DNA of 64,000 bases from an uncultured Muribaculaceae bacterium (lineage in GTDB: Bacteria > Bacteroidota > Bacteroidia > Bacteroidales > Muribaculaceae). Numbering within the stretch: position 1 is the first letter of the stretch; every line of letters starts with the position of its first letter. A program made the translations under genes and the position numbers. Shown piece after piece: positions 16,801 to 23,503 of the stretch. Below the pieces are notes generated by a model, which was not told the DNA's origin, searched no databases, and was given only the letters and a program-made list of their open reading frames with translations. The stretch is taken from the NCBI GenBank assembly GCA_910584125.1, contig CAJTXU010000018.1, positions 1-64,000 on the forward strand. The letters are read 5' to 3'.

Positions 16801-18109
16801 CCTCTCGGGCGCCGGCCATCCGGTAAGCTACAAGAACGTGTTCGAGGCCCGCACACCCCGGCTGATCGCCGCCCTCATCGAGGGCAAGACGGCCGAGACC
16901 GCGCCGGGTGCCCCCGCAGACGGCGCGGCATCGGAGACCGCTTCGGAATTCGCCGAACTGCTTGGACGCAACAACCTCCGCACGTTCCTCGACGGCGAGA
17001 GCCAGAGCCTCGGCGACGTGCTGCTCACCGGAGCCACCGGATTCATGGGCATCCACATGCTGCAAGAGCTCGTCAGGTCTACTGACTCCAAGGTATACTG
17101 CACGCTGAGGCGAAAGGGCGACGTCACGGCCGAAAGCCGGCTGCGCACCATGCTCTTCTACTATTTCGACGACACGTTCGACAGCGAGTTCGCCTCCGGA
17201 CGCATCAGCGTCATCGAGGCCGACGTCACCGATCCGGTGCCCGACGAACTCTGCGGCGGAAAGATCGACACCGTGATCAACTGCGCCGCCAACGTCAAGC
17301 ACTTCTCGGCCGGCGACGACATCGAGAAGGTCAACGTCGAGAGCGTCCGCAACCTCGTGGACTTCTGTCTGCGCGAGAACGCCCGCATCGTGCACGTCTC
17401 GACCGTGAGCGTGGCCGGCGAGAGTGTCAACGGCACGCCCGACCCGAACACCGTGCTCACCGAGACGATGCTCGACTTCGGCCAGAACCTCTCCAACCAG
17501 TATGTCCACTCGAAATACAACGCAGAGCACCTGCTGCTGACGGCAGTGCGCGACCGCGGCCTCAACGCCAAGATCATGCGCGTGGGCAACCTCTCGGCCC
17601 GAGGCTCCGACGGCGAGTTCCAGATCAACTTCCGCAGCAACGCCTTCATGGGGCGCATCAAGGCCTACGTGGCCATGGGCTGCGTGCCGTTCGCGGCGCT
17701 CGACGCCCCCTGCGAGTTCTCGCCGATCGACGAGGTGTGCCGCGCGATTCTGATGCTGTCGGCCACGGCCCGCGGGCTCACCGTGTTCCAGCCCTGCAAC
17801 AACCACCGCCTGCCGTTGGGCGACGTGCTGCATATCGTCGGCCAGCTCGGGTTCGGCATCCTGCCCGTCGAGGAGGATGAATACCGCCGCCGTCTCACCG
17901 AGGCGATGGACGACCCCGCCCGCGTCGACGCCCTGCAGCCGCTTCTGGCCTATGACTCCGACAATCTCACCACCACCTACATCGGCTATGACTCCAGCTT
18001 CACCAACCAGCTGCTCTACCGCCTCGGGTTCCGCTGGAACTACACGTCGCGCGAGTACGTCGAGCGGTTCCTCCAGGCGATAGCCGGTCTCAACTATTTC
18101 GCCCTATGA
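10829..18109 (+). CDS. Two-module nonribosomal peptide synthetase with terminal reductase
   Basis: A 2426-residue enzyme ordered C-A-T-C-A-T-R. C1 has HHVIYDG at 133; A1 has the YTSGSTGKPKG core near 590; T1 carries its pantetheine Ser at 964 in EGLTSL. C2 has HHIIFDG at 1145; A2 has its core near 1597; T2 carries Ser at 1982 in GGTSI. The reductase has GATGFMG near 2070 and a Y-x-x-x-K pair (YVHSK) near 2225. A leading C domain before the first A domain suggests N-acylation. NADPH release by the reductase would give a dipeptide aldehyde, alcohol or cyclised imine. By hand alignment to GrsA the A1 pocket reads D-A-L-F-F-G-L-V-I, hydrophobic; A2 reads D-A-V-D-N-G-E-V-G, acidic, hinting at a basic residue. 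Substrates are uncertain. Confidence 0.95.
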   Translation: MIPDRTRPVPLSQTQSGIYISTLQSEQATIYHIPQLNFFPAVDDADRLAEAVRTLVDAYPVLSAVITTDADGVPVMYSDPDSTVEVERLATTERELHASYESLVTPFDFEAGRPSRFRVITTERGVYLFTDVHHVIYDGLGRRAFMEQLDRAYRGEPLGVEEMSAFDVAAREAELRQTPELDAQRKTYAAMLEGGNPTFDILPDVSGDRETFGTLVMKAGIGAAAYRDWCKANGFPQSIPATAAAGVALSRFYRRDDLTFATIFNGRGKEHRYTVSMMVRTLPVRITITPGETVGELIAGLMRQQKTMRDNGLYSFADAAADFGANSDFIFAYQGALLGPPQINGQELELTQLPMVSTGEKISAEMFLEGDEAELHFSYRSDLFSEELMAGLGDSIAEVLREMMASDLSTPVESLSVLTPARRAEALEMSCGAPSLADPTATVPRLVTASARRHPDKTAIVYGDRRVSYAELDRVSDALAHYLRDKAGVKPGDFVGIMIDRSELMAIYPLAVMKAGAAYMPLDPHFPQDRLEFMVGDAGLGIVLDECGLMAEKLPGFKGRVVSADVLATLDPNPEPVCLCEPESPMVVLYTSGSTGKPKGVVLRQRNLVNFCATYISLIGLTEADSTGAYATFGFDAHILDLYPALQVGATVHIFDPETRLDLTAMHDYIDRERLSVLFMTTQIAWQMATLFELPSVRVFSGGGEKLPPLGPLPYRFINLYGPTECSVIATAYELEGATDGRVIGGPIPGYEVRILDARLEPVPAGVPGELVIMGAGVAAGYLNRDDLTAAKFITIDGKPSYRTGDLARYLPNGQIEFLGRMDGMVKLRGLRIELGEIEAVASRHPSVKSFVAAVKEIGGMENLAGYYVAKEGCDLTPDQLRDFMAGELTEFMIPSVIIPLDSMPLTPNGKVDRRALPVPAVAPTEIVAPKTDMERKVMDIAADVLKHDSFGVTSNLVAEGLTSLMAMRLTASIMKATGLKITAKEVMSAPTVSEIAACLEAKGQPAEASQEKAARPRRRYYPLTENQRGVYIDWEMNRDALQYNIPQAFRLPDGTDPARLREAVLKVIEAHPGLKTRMTMRGADVMQLRDDDAKIEVEITRLDSRPDAGFFQSLVRPFNLLEEPLIRCAIYTYGDEVYLMRDTHHIIFDGVSAMVFNDDLVRAWGGEALEKETYGALDHALDEADLLESEAADKAGEWFAELLGESESTSFPRSATPDNDVAGGMGRLSLRMPAAEIRAFCSKGAITASNYFLSAMLQLLHRLTREKTVQITTVNNGRADMRLLSTTGMYVKTLPVVSRCERTDVTPLDFARDIQRQFLTAQDYDFYPFTALVEKHGVRPEIMYVYEGGISLEGDASTPLRLEPVELRLDTAKVPLTLLVFEPGDTEYELILEYDTSVYSRRDMQLLLAMMRTLSGSLTGAATVADGVMTDAAQEAELMKIRDGQTGPVPYRSFHGAMELRADETPDARALVACDRSMTFREFDEECNRVAHSLIDRGVRPGDRVVVLLPRRSYLISAIYGIMKAGAAYIPCDPEYPADRIRLITEDSGARFIITTPDRMELYPGKALDVNEVIAHPDSSRPGVETDPDSIAYMIYTSGSTGRPKGVMIPHRCIADYLYGYYREFYQPHPEIKTNMLIVTISFDASLVDLGTSLTSGHTLVLANEEECKDVTLLSQLMLRNNVDAFDITPSRLDAMLELPDFARAVANAKLLNIGGEGFKTSLINKLFATGFDGLAVNEYGPTECTVGSNHNLLLPDRPITAGPPFYNESERIIDAWGGELPVGAVGELYIFGAGVGAGYNNLPDKTAEAFVDWHGMRGYRTGDLARWEDSGDVTILGRIDHQVKLRGLRIELGEIENVALGYPGLKTAAADVREVNGIQHLCLYFTAEGDIDTESLRRHLASSLTDYMVPDAYTPVEAMPLTPNGKINRKALPAPRVADEEPYVEPTDGLEKEIADAFARILNRGRVGANDNFFAIGGTSINAIKVVASLSGAGHPVSYKNVFEARTPRLIAALIEGKTAETAPGAPADGAASETASEFAELLGRNNLRTFLDGESQSLGDVLLTGATGFMGIHMLQELVRSTDSKVYCTLRRKGDVTAESRLRTMLFYYFDDTFDSEFASGRISVIEADVTDPVPDELCGGKIDTVINCAANVKHFSAGDDIEKVNVESVRNLVDFCLRENARIVHVSTVSVAGESVNGTPDPNTVLTETMLDFGQNLSNQYVHSKYNAEHLLLTAVRDRGLNAKIMRVGNLSARGSDGEFQINFRSNAFMGRIKAYVAMGCVPFAALDAPCEFSPIDEVCRAILMLSATARGLTVFQPCNNHRLPLGDVLHIVGQLGFGILPVEEDEYRRRLTEAMDDPARVDALQPLLAYDSDNLTTTYIGYDSSFTNQLLYRLGFRWNYTSREYVERFLQAIAGLNYFAL

Positions 18110-19833
18110 CGACGCGGCGCTCATCCTATCTGGTGGCCAAGGCTTTCCGCGGCTTCCTGCTGGCGTCGGTGCTCACCGCCGCCGCCTCGCAGGTGGGCAC
18201 CCTGATCGACGGCCTCATGCTCTCGCATTTCATCAATGCGGGGGCCATGAGCGCCATCAACCTCACCTCTCCGGTGAGCCAGACGCTCTTCGCCCTCTGC
18301 TCGCTGCTCGGGGTGGGAGGGTCGATGCTCGCCGGCATCGCCATCGGCAACCACGACCGGGCCGGCGCCTCGTCGCTCTTCTCGACGGTCGCCGCCACGG
18401 CGGTGGCCCTCGGCCTTGCGATTGCCGCCGCCGGCACTCTCTGTCTCGACCCGCTCACCCGTCTGCTCTGCCCCGAGGAGGCCCTCAGGGGATACACGGC
18501 CGACTATCTGCGGGTCATCATCCTTGCCGCGCCGGTCTATATGCTCATGGTGGTGCTACAGATGTTCGTCACGCTCGACGGCGCCCCGAAGCGCGTCACG
18601 CTCGCCGTCTGCCTCTCGATGGTGTTCAACCTCGGGCTTGACTATGTGACGATAGTCGTCTTCGGCTGGTCGATGACCGGCGCCGCCATCGCCACCGTGA
18701 CGAGCTGGCTTGTGGCCCTCGCCGTGCTTGCCCCGCACTTCGCGAGGCCCGACACGCTCCGCTTCGCCATGCCGCGCACCGTGGCCTCGCTCGGCCGCAT
18801 CACCTCGATGGGGCTTCCCTTCGGCATCGCCACTGCCCTGATCGCCGTGCAGATTCTCGGCAACAACCTCGTGGCCATGAGGTATCTGGGCGAGACCGGC
18901 ATCGTGACGCTCTCGATCTGCCTCTATCTGCTGATGTTCTCTATGATAATCCTGACGGGCGCGCTGGAGTCGTTCCAACCCGTCGCGGCCATCCTGAAAG
19001 GCTCGGGCGACAACCGGGGCGTCGCGCTCGTGCTGGGGCGCGCCTACCGCTTCCTGGGTGTCAGTCTCTCGCTGCTCGCCCTGCTCCTGATCTTCTGCCC
19101 GGGCTTCATCGCCATGCTGTTCGGCATCGACGGGGGCGACGCGCTGGCGATGATCAGGCGCGCCCTGCCGGCATACGCGGCCAATATCCTGCTGCAGTGC
19201 TCGATCTATCTGCTGATTCCGGTCTATCAGATATATTCGCACAAGGGTCTGGCCTACATCATCTCGTTCGGCCAGCCGCTGCTGCCGATGCTTTGCTTCT
19301 GGCTCATGTCGTGGCTCGCGGCCCGTGGCGCGGACGTCAATCCATGGTGGGGCTTCGCCATCGGGCAGGCGGCCGTCGCGCTGATACTGCTCCCCTTCGC
19401 GCTGGCGAAGAGGGGAGGGCATATGCCGCTCGTGCTGATAGACACCGACAATCCCGACGAACTGTTCGACATCTCGATCGCGCCCTCGCTGCAGAGCATG
19501 AACGAGGCCATGACCGGGGTCGACGACTGGATGCGGCGCCGCGGGTTCGACCCCAAGCTGTGCGTCCGCGTGCAGCTGGCCTGCGAGGAGAGCGTCAAGA
19601 ACATCATCGAGCATGCGCTGGCCCGCAAGTCGCGTTCGCGCATCGACCTGCGCGTCGCGGTCTCGGCCGGATCGGTGCGGGCCGTGATCCGCGACGAGGG
19701 CGCTCCCTTCAATCCCGTGGAGTCCGATCCGGGCACAGGCCTGGGTCTGATGCTCGTGCGCAAGACGTGCGACGCCGAGCGATATGAATATCTGTTTCAT
19801 CAAAACATACTCACCATCGAATGGAAGATCTGA
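18106..19833 (+). CDS. MATE-family transporter fused to an RsbW/SpoIIAB-like ATPase domain
   Basis: A 575-residue protein. Residues 1-440 form a MATE/MOP exporter of 12 helices (DGLMLSHFINAGAMSAINL, DGAPKRVTLAVCLSMVFNLG). Residues about 445-575 form a GHKL ATPase of anti-sigma-kinase type: N-box EESVKNIIEHAL near 493, DEGAPFNP, and G-box GTGLGLMLV near 543. I know no characterised transporter of this fusion. It overlaps the NRPS stop by ATGA and the next gene by 13 nt. It probably exports the peptide product, and its cytosolic domain would be held or freed by the STAS protein, linking export to the sensor. Confidence 0.9.
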   Translation: MTTRRSSYLVAKAFRGFLLASVLTAAASQVGTLIDGLMLSHFINAGAMSAINLTSPVSQTLFALCSLLGVGGSMLAGIAIGNHDRAGASSLFSTVAATAVALGLAIAAAGTLCLDPLTRLLCPEEALRGYTADYLRVIILAAPVYMLMVVLQMFVTLDGAPKRVTLAVCLSMVFNLGLDYVTIVVFGWSMTGAAIATVTSWLVALAVLAPHFARPDTLRFAMPRTVASLGRITSMGLPFGIATALIAVQILGNNLVAMRYLGETGIVTLSICLYLLMFSMIILTGALESFQPVAAILKGSGDNRGVALVLGRAYRFLGVSLSLLALLLIFCPGFIAMLFGIDGGDALAMIRRALPAYAANILLQCSIYLLIPVYQIYSHKGLAYIISFGQPLLPMLCFWLMSWLAARGADVNPWWGFAIGQAAVALILLPFALAKRGGHMPLVLIDTDNPDELFDISIAPSLQSMNEAMTGVDDWMRRRGFDPKLCVRVQLACEESVKNIIEHALARKSRSRIDLRVAVSAGSVRAVIRDEGAPFNPVESDPGTGLGLMLVRKTCDAERYEYLFHQNILTIEWKI

Positions 19834-20357
19834 CATTGACATTGCGGCCGCTCGGGGAGCTGCCTTCCGGAACGGCCGCCGCAGTGGGGTTTTACGACGG
19901 CGAACTCTCGCCCCGCCTGCAGAGTCTGGCGGCGCGGAGCCTCCTTGCCGACCTGATCAAGGACTTCGCCGGAATCACGCCGCTGCCCCGCATCGTTAAC
20001 GACAACTGCGGCAAACCCCGGTTCGCCGACCACCCTTCGCTGCATTTCAATCTCTCCCACTGCGACGGCGCCGTTCTGGCCATGGTGGCGCGCGACCCGG
20101 TGGGGTGCGATATCGAACGGATCGCGACGGGTGCGGTCGATGACAGCCTCATGGATTTCTGTCTCGACGAGGCGCAACGCGCAGAGGTGCTCGCCGCCGC
20201 CGACTCCGACCTGGAGTTCACGCGCATATGGACCCGCAAGGAGGCCCTGGCGAAACGCTCGGGGCGCATATACGCCGACGTCACCGCCTGGCCTTCGGAC
20301 GACACGCGTGTATTGACCCGCGAGCTTGGGCGCCATGTGATATCCATCGCCTGGTGA
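19821..20357 (+). CDS. Sfp-type 4'-phosphopantetheinyl transferase
   Basis: A 178-residue enzyme that transfers phosphopantetheine from CoA to the carrier-domain serines of the NRPS. The family motifs are GKPRF, FNLSHCDG near 79, the Mg-binding GCDIER near 95 and WTRKEALAK near 136. It starts inside the end of the transporter gene, so it belongs to the operon and completes the minimal set needed to make an active synthetase. Confidence 0.93.
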   Translation: MEDLTLTLRPLGELPSGTAAAVGFYDGELSPRLQSLAARSLLADLIKDFAGITPLPRIVNDNCGKPRFADHPSLHFNLSHCDGAVLAMVARDPVGCDIERIATGAVDDSLMDFCLDEAQRAEVLAAADSDLEFTRIWTRKEALAKRSGRIYADVTAWPSDDTRVLTRELGRHVISIAW

Positions 20358-20403
20358 GATCCGCGGAATGCCCTGACTGATAATCTCGTTTAGAATTCTT
20401 ATC

Positions 20404-21732
20404 ATGAACAGACATCTGACTTTTCTGACTCTGATTGCGATTCTGGGTTGCTGCATGCCCGCGCTTGCGCAGCAGCATCCCAACCGCATGAAGAAAGACA
20501 AGCTGAAATATGTGGTGGGTACCGAGGTGAACCTCACCGACAGCGTCAACGCCTACAAGCTCCTGTACGAGAACATCCCGCAGGACAACGATTTCCTCAA
20601 CGACCCGATTTTCGCCATAATCGGCCGGAAGCGCTATTTCTATTTCAGCGTCGGAGCGAACCTTAAGCTCGGGCTCTGCTACGACTGGGGGAATCCGTCG
20701 GACAATCCGCAGGGCATGTCGGTGGCGGAGATTCAGAAGGCGCCTCCGGGCGACAGCCAGGCATTCCAGATCACGGCCCAGAGCAGCAACATCTATTTCA
20801 ACATAATCGGTTTTCCGAACTCGGCCAACCAGGCCGGCCTTTTCTTCTCGCTGGCCCTCGACGGCGAACCGGGCAATTCCTATAAGGTGCACGCCGACAA
20901 CGCCTATCTGCGTTACCGGGGCTTCACGCTCGGCTACACGTCGAGTCTCTACAACGACCGTGCGGCCGACCCCTACACCATCGACGGCCATGGCCCGATC
21001 GCGTCGGGAGGCCATAACAACGTGCTGGTGCACTATCAGAAATTCGTATCGAAGCACATCCGGCTCGGACTCGGCATAGAGGCCCCGACCAACGACATGT
21101 CGCTCTACGTGCCCGACGGCATGGAGGAGGATGGAGTGCGGAACGTGCGTCAGCGAGTGCCCGACGTGCCGATGTACGTGACCTACGCGTTCAACTCGTC
21201 AGACCATATCCGGCTCTCTGCGATAGGGCGCGTGTTGACCTACCGCGACTTTGTGGAGGGCCGCAACCGCAACCGGTTCGGCTGGGGTCTCAAGGTCACG
21301 GGCGCGGCCACGTTCGGCAAGACCGTCGTCTACGGCATGGCCCAGGGCGGCAAGGGCATATCGAGCTATCTGCAGGAGAACCGCAACATGGGTCTCGACC
21401 TCGTGCCCGACATGTCGCGTCCCGGCAGTCTGAAAGAGCCGGTGTCGTGGGGCACGATACTCGGCGTGCAATACAACTGGCGGACGAATGTCTTCTCGAC
21501 GGTGGTCTACAGTTTCATCCGCAATTACGTCGACCCCTACGGCAACTCTTCGTTCGGCATCGACTACGCCGACCAGCTGAAATATGGCCAGTACGCTTTG
21601 GCCAACGTGATGTGGAGGCTCAACCGGCTGCTGCTCGTCGGCGCCGAATACGTCTACGGCCAGAAGAACACCTTCGGCCGCGAGCGCCTCTCGAACAACC
21701 GCGTCTCTCTCCAGGTCGCCGTCTCCTTCTGA
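20404..21732 (+). CDS. Outer-membrane beta-barrel protein, DcaP-like
   Basis: A 442-residue protein with a signal peptide (MNRHLTFLTLIAILGCCMPALAQ) and a long run of alternating beta strands ending RVSLQVAVSF. Its body (YFYFSVGANLKLGLCYDWG, YLRYRGFTLGYTSSLYNDRAADP, GGHNNVLVHYQ) resembles DcaP-family outer-membrane channels. It lies 46 nt after the PPTase, with no obvious terminator between, so it may be read through from the NRPS operon and could serve as outer-membrane exit. That link is inference. Confidence 0.65.
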   Translation: MNRHLTFLTLIAILGCCMPALAQQHPNRMKKDKLKYVVGTEVNLTDSVNAYKLLYENIPQDNDFLNDPIFAIIGRKRYFYFSVGANLKLGLCYDWGNPSDNPQGMSVAEIQKAPPGDSQAFQITAQSSNIYFNIIGFPNSANQAGLFFSLALDGEPGNSYKVHADNAYLRYRGFTLGYTSSLYNDRAADPYTIDGHGPIASGGHNNVLVHYQKFVSKHIRLGLGIEAPTNDMSLYVPDGMEEDGVRNVRQRVPDVPMYVTYAFNSSDHIRLSAIGRVLTYRDFVEGRNRNRFGWGLKVTGAATFGKTVVYGMAQGGKGISSYLQENRNMGLDLVPDMSRPGSLKEPVSWGTILGVQYNWRTNVFSTVVYSFIRNYVDPYGNSSFGIDYADQLKYGQYALANVMWRLNRLLLVGAEYVYGQKNTFGRERLSNNRVSLQVAVSF

Positions 21733-21802
21733 CGCCGACCCGAAGCGACACGACGCGCGTCCCACGGCGGCACGGCATCCGCTTCCCGCGGCTGCATGGC
21801 AC

Positions 21803-21874
21803 GCGTCCCAGCATGGAGGGGCGGCCGTCCCAAGCGACGCGGCGAGCGTCCCGGCATGGAAGGGCGACCGTCCC
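21803..21874. repeat. Two copies of a 29-bp GC-rich repeat
   Basis: A 29-bp unit starting GCGTCCC(A/G)GCATGGA and ending CCGTCCC occurs at 21803-21831 and 21846-21874, 43 bp apart, with weaker fragments just upstream. It lies in the 549-bp gene-free interval (21733-22281), which otherwise holds palindromic elements. Confidence 0.7.
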
Positions 21875-21924
21875 CGGACACCCAAGAATTTGTGCGCGAG
21901 AGCTATGTGACCACTCCATGTCAA

Positions 21925-22004
21925 GGACATCTTGTGCGTAGCCGTGGGTACGACTCCGACGGCGCGAAGCGCATCGTTGGACGTCATACCCACAGTAGGC
22001 GGGT
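21925..22004. repeat. REP-like palindromic element, copy B
   Basis: An approximately 80-bp element with a central imperfect hairpin (21942-21994), arms starting CCGTGGGTACGACTCCGACG. It is flanked by GGACATCTTGTGCGTAG on the left and TAGGCGGGT on the right. The same element in opposite orientation lies at 42607-42687, where the hairpin is nearly perfect. Confidence 0.85.
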
Positions 22005-22077
22005 GAGAAATATGTGTCGGTGACGACACCTTGTTGCATTCTGGGATGTTGAATTTTGAATTTCCCCCCCCTGACAC

Positions 22078-22123
22078 TGGCAGTTGCGTTAGCCCACCGG
22101 GGACGGCGACTGTCCCAGTCGCC
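22078..22123. repeat. Left inverted repeat flanking the RhuM gene
   Basis: The segment 22094-22123 is the reverse complement of 23394-23423 at 29 of 30 positions, and similarity continues outward to 22078 with small gaps. The repeat contains its own hairpin, GGCGACT / AGTCGCC. Confidence 0.85.
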
Positions 22124-22214
22124 CAAGATAACTCCATCGGTGTCAGATTGATTTTCTATGTCCCTGACGCGGATGTTTTTAAGCAAATCTTATTGGAATG
22201 TCGGGATAAATCAC

Positions 22215-22222
22215 TAAATTTG
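22215..22222 (+). promoter_or_regulatory. Promoter -7 box of second RhuM gene
   Basis: TAAATTTG fits TAnnTTTG and lies 59 nt before the ATG. No good -33 TTTG is seen at 19 nt. Confidence 0.45.
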
Positions 22223-22281
22223 CAACTACTGACACCAAATGCAGTCGCAAAACTATTCTTTTAAGTTCAACAGCCGACCTC

Positions 22282-23283
22282 ATGGCAAAAGAAATCCAGT
22301 TCATACTATACAACCTTCCTGACAATTCGGGAAACGTGCAGGCCGTAGTCGAAGAAGAAACTCTATGGCTGACGCAGAAGGCTATGGCGCAGTTGTTTGA
22401 CGTAGAAGTCAACACCATCAACTATCACCTGAAAGAAATTTTCTCCTCGGGAGAACTGAGCGAGATGGCAACTATTCGAAAAATTCGAACAGTTCAAACA
22501 GAGGGACAGCGTCAGGTGGAAAGAGAACGGATTTTCTATTCCCTCGATGCCATAATCAGTGTCGGGTATCGCGTGAACAGCCGTAAAGCCACCCTCTTCC
22601 GCCAATGGGCCACGCGCGTTCTCAACGAGTTCATCCGCAAAGGATTCGTGCTTGATGACGAACGTCTGAAACAAGGCAACGCCGCTTTCGGTCGCGATTA
22701 TTTCCGCGAACTTCTGGAGCGGGTTCGCTCCATCCGTGCCAGCAAGCGGCGCATATGGCAACAGATCACCGACATCTATGCCGAGTGCAGTATCGATTAC
22801 GATCGGTTTGCGCCGACCACAAGAGACTTCTACGCTATGGTACAGAACCGTTTCCATTACGCTATCACCGGGCACACGGCGGCAGAGATTGTCTATGCAG
22901 GGGCAGACCATACAAAACCGCATATGGGCCTTACCACATGGAAATACGCTCCCGACGGGCGCATACTGAAATCCGATGTCAGCATAGCGAAAAACTATCT
23001 GACAGAGAAGGAAATCCGTTCGCTTGAGCGTACCGTCACGTCTTATTTCGACTATATCGAGGGGCAGATAGAGCGAGGCAACGTCTTCAACATGGAGCAG
23101 TTTGCCGCGAGCGTCAACAAATTTCTGACGTTCAACGACTATAAGATCCTGCCCGACCGCGGCAGCGTATCACACGCGCAGGCCAGAGAGAAAGCCGAGT
23201 CGGAATACGACCTCTTCAATCCGACCCAGCGGATAGACTCTGATTTCGACAAGGCAACCCGTGAAATGCTCGACAAAGACTGA
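22282..23283 (+). CDS. RhuM-family DNA-binding protein
   Basis: A 333-residue full-length RhuM protein. The N-terminal DNA-binding domain (LWLTQKAMAQLFDVEVNTINYHL) is followed by YSLDAIISVGYRVNS and then the RhuM core (RDYFRELLERVRSIRASKRRIWQQITDIY, HAITGHTAAEIV-type segment, LERTVTSYFDYIEGQIER). Its C-terminal half differs from the PLD-tailed paralogue at 278-1174. A palindrome is embedded at 22470-22494. The gene is bracketed by inverted repeats at 22078-22123 and 23394-23439. Function is unproven; phage-antirepressor-like or element-linked roles are plausible. Confidence 0.88.
   Translation: MAKEIQFILYNLPDNSGNVQAVVEEETLWLTQKAMAQLFDVEVNTINYHLKEIFSSGELSEMATIRKIRTVQTEGQRQVERERIFYSLDAIISVGYRVNSRKATLFRQWATRVLNEFIRKGFVLDDERLKQGNAAFGRDYFRELLERVRSIRASKRRIWQQITDIYAECSIDYDRFAPTTRDFYAMVQNRFHYAITGHTAAEIVYAGADHTKPHMGLTTWKYAPDGRILKSDVSIAKNYLTEKEIRSLERTVTSYFDYIEGQIERGNVFNMEQFAASVNKFLTFNDYKILPDRGSVSHAQAREKAESEYDLFNPTQRIDSDFDKATREMLDKD
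22470..22494. repeat. Palindrome inside the RhuM reading frame
   Basis: AACTATTCGAA and TTCGAACAGTT pair at 10 of 11 positions around AAA. It encodes the ATIRKIRTV segment just after the helix-turn-helix, the same place as the palindromes in the ORF6N gene and the first RhuM gene. Confidence 0.8.
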
Positions 23284-23309
23284 ACGGACAACAGTGAGAT
23301 TTTTGTAGG

Positions 23310-23386
23310 ATGCTCGCGATAGCGAGCATGAATAATCATATGTCATGTTTCTTTTTGACAACAGGAATGCTCGCTATCGCGAGCAC
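23310..23386. repeat. Pair of 20-bp palindromes in inverted orientation
   Basis: ATGCTCGC / GCGAGCAT around GATA (23310-23329), and again around TATC with one end mismatch (23367-23386). Each can fold alone, and the two can also pair with each other. Confidence 0.8.
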
Positions 23387-23393
23387 ATATCCC

Positions 23394-23439
23394 GGCGACT
23401 GGGACAGTCGCCATCCCCGGTGGCTACGCAGTCGCCAGG
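23394..23439. repeat. Right inverted repeat flanking the RhuM gene
   Basis: Partner of 22078-22123, matching 29 of 30 positions over 23394-23423 in inverse orientation, with weaker similarity outward. It contains the GGCGACT GGGAC AGTCGCC hairpin. Confidence 0.85.
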
Positions 23440-23503
23440 CTCCGAGTTTTAGTCAGGTTGTCTCTACGGTTATATTCATAGATTCCACGTAACTGAGCCG
23501 CTG

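Noticed and set aside
15374..17833. Long minus-strand open frame (819 codons) opposite the NRPS gene
   Set aside because: It is a mirror of the GC-biased codons of the NRPS, with no recognisable domain. Similar shadows lie opposite pncB (6898-7926), the GH97 gene (33640-34950) and others.
21733..21900. Small coding gene on the minus strand with GRPSMPGR-type peptides
   Set aside because: The peptides arise from the GC-rich DNA repeats and are unlike a folded protein; no start signal is visible.
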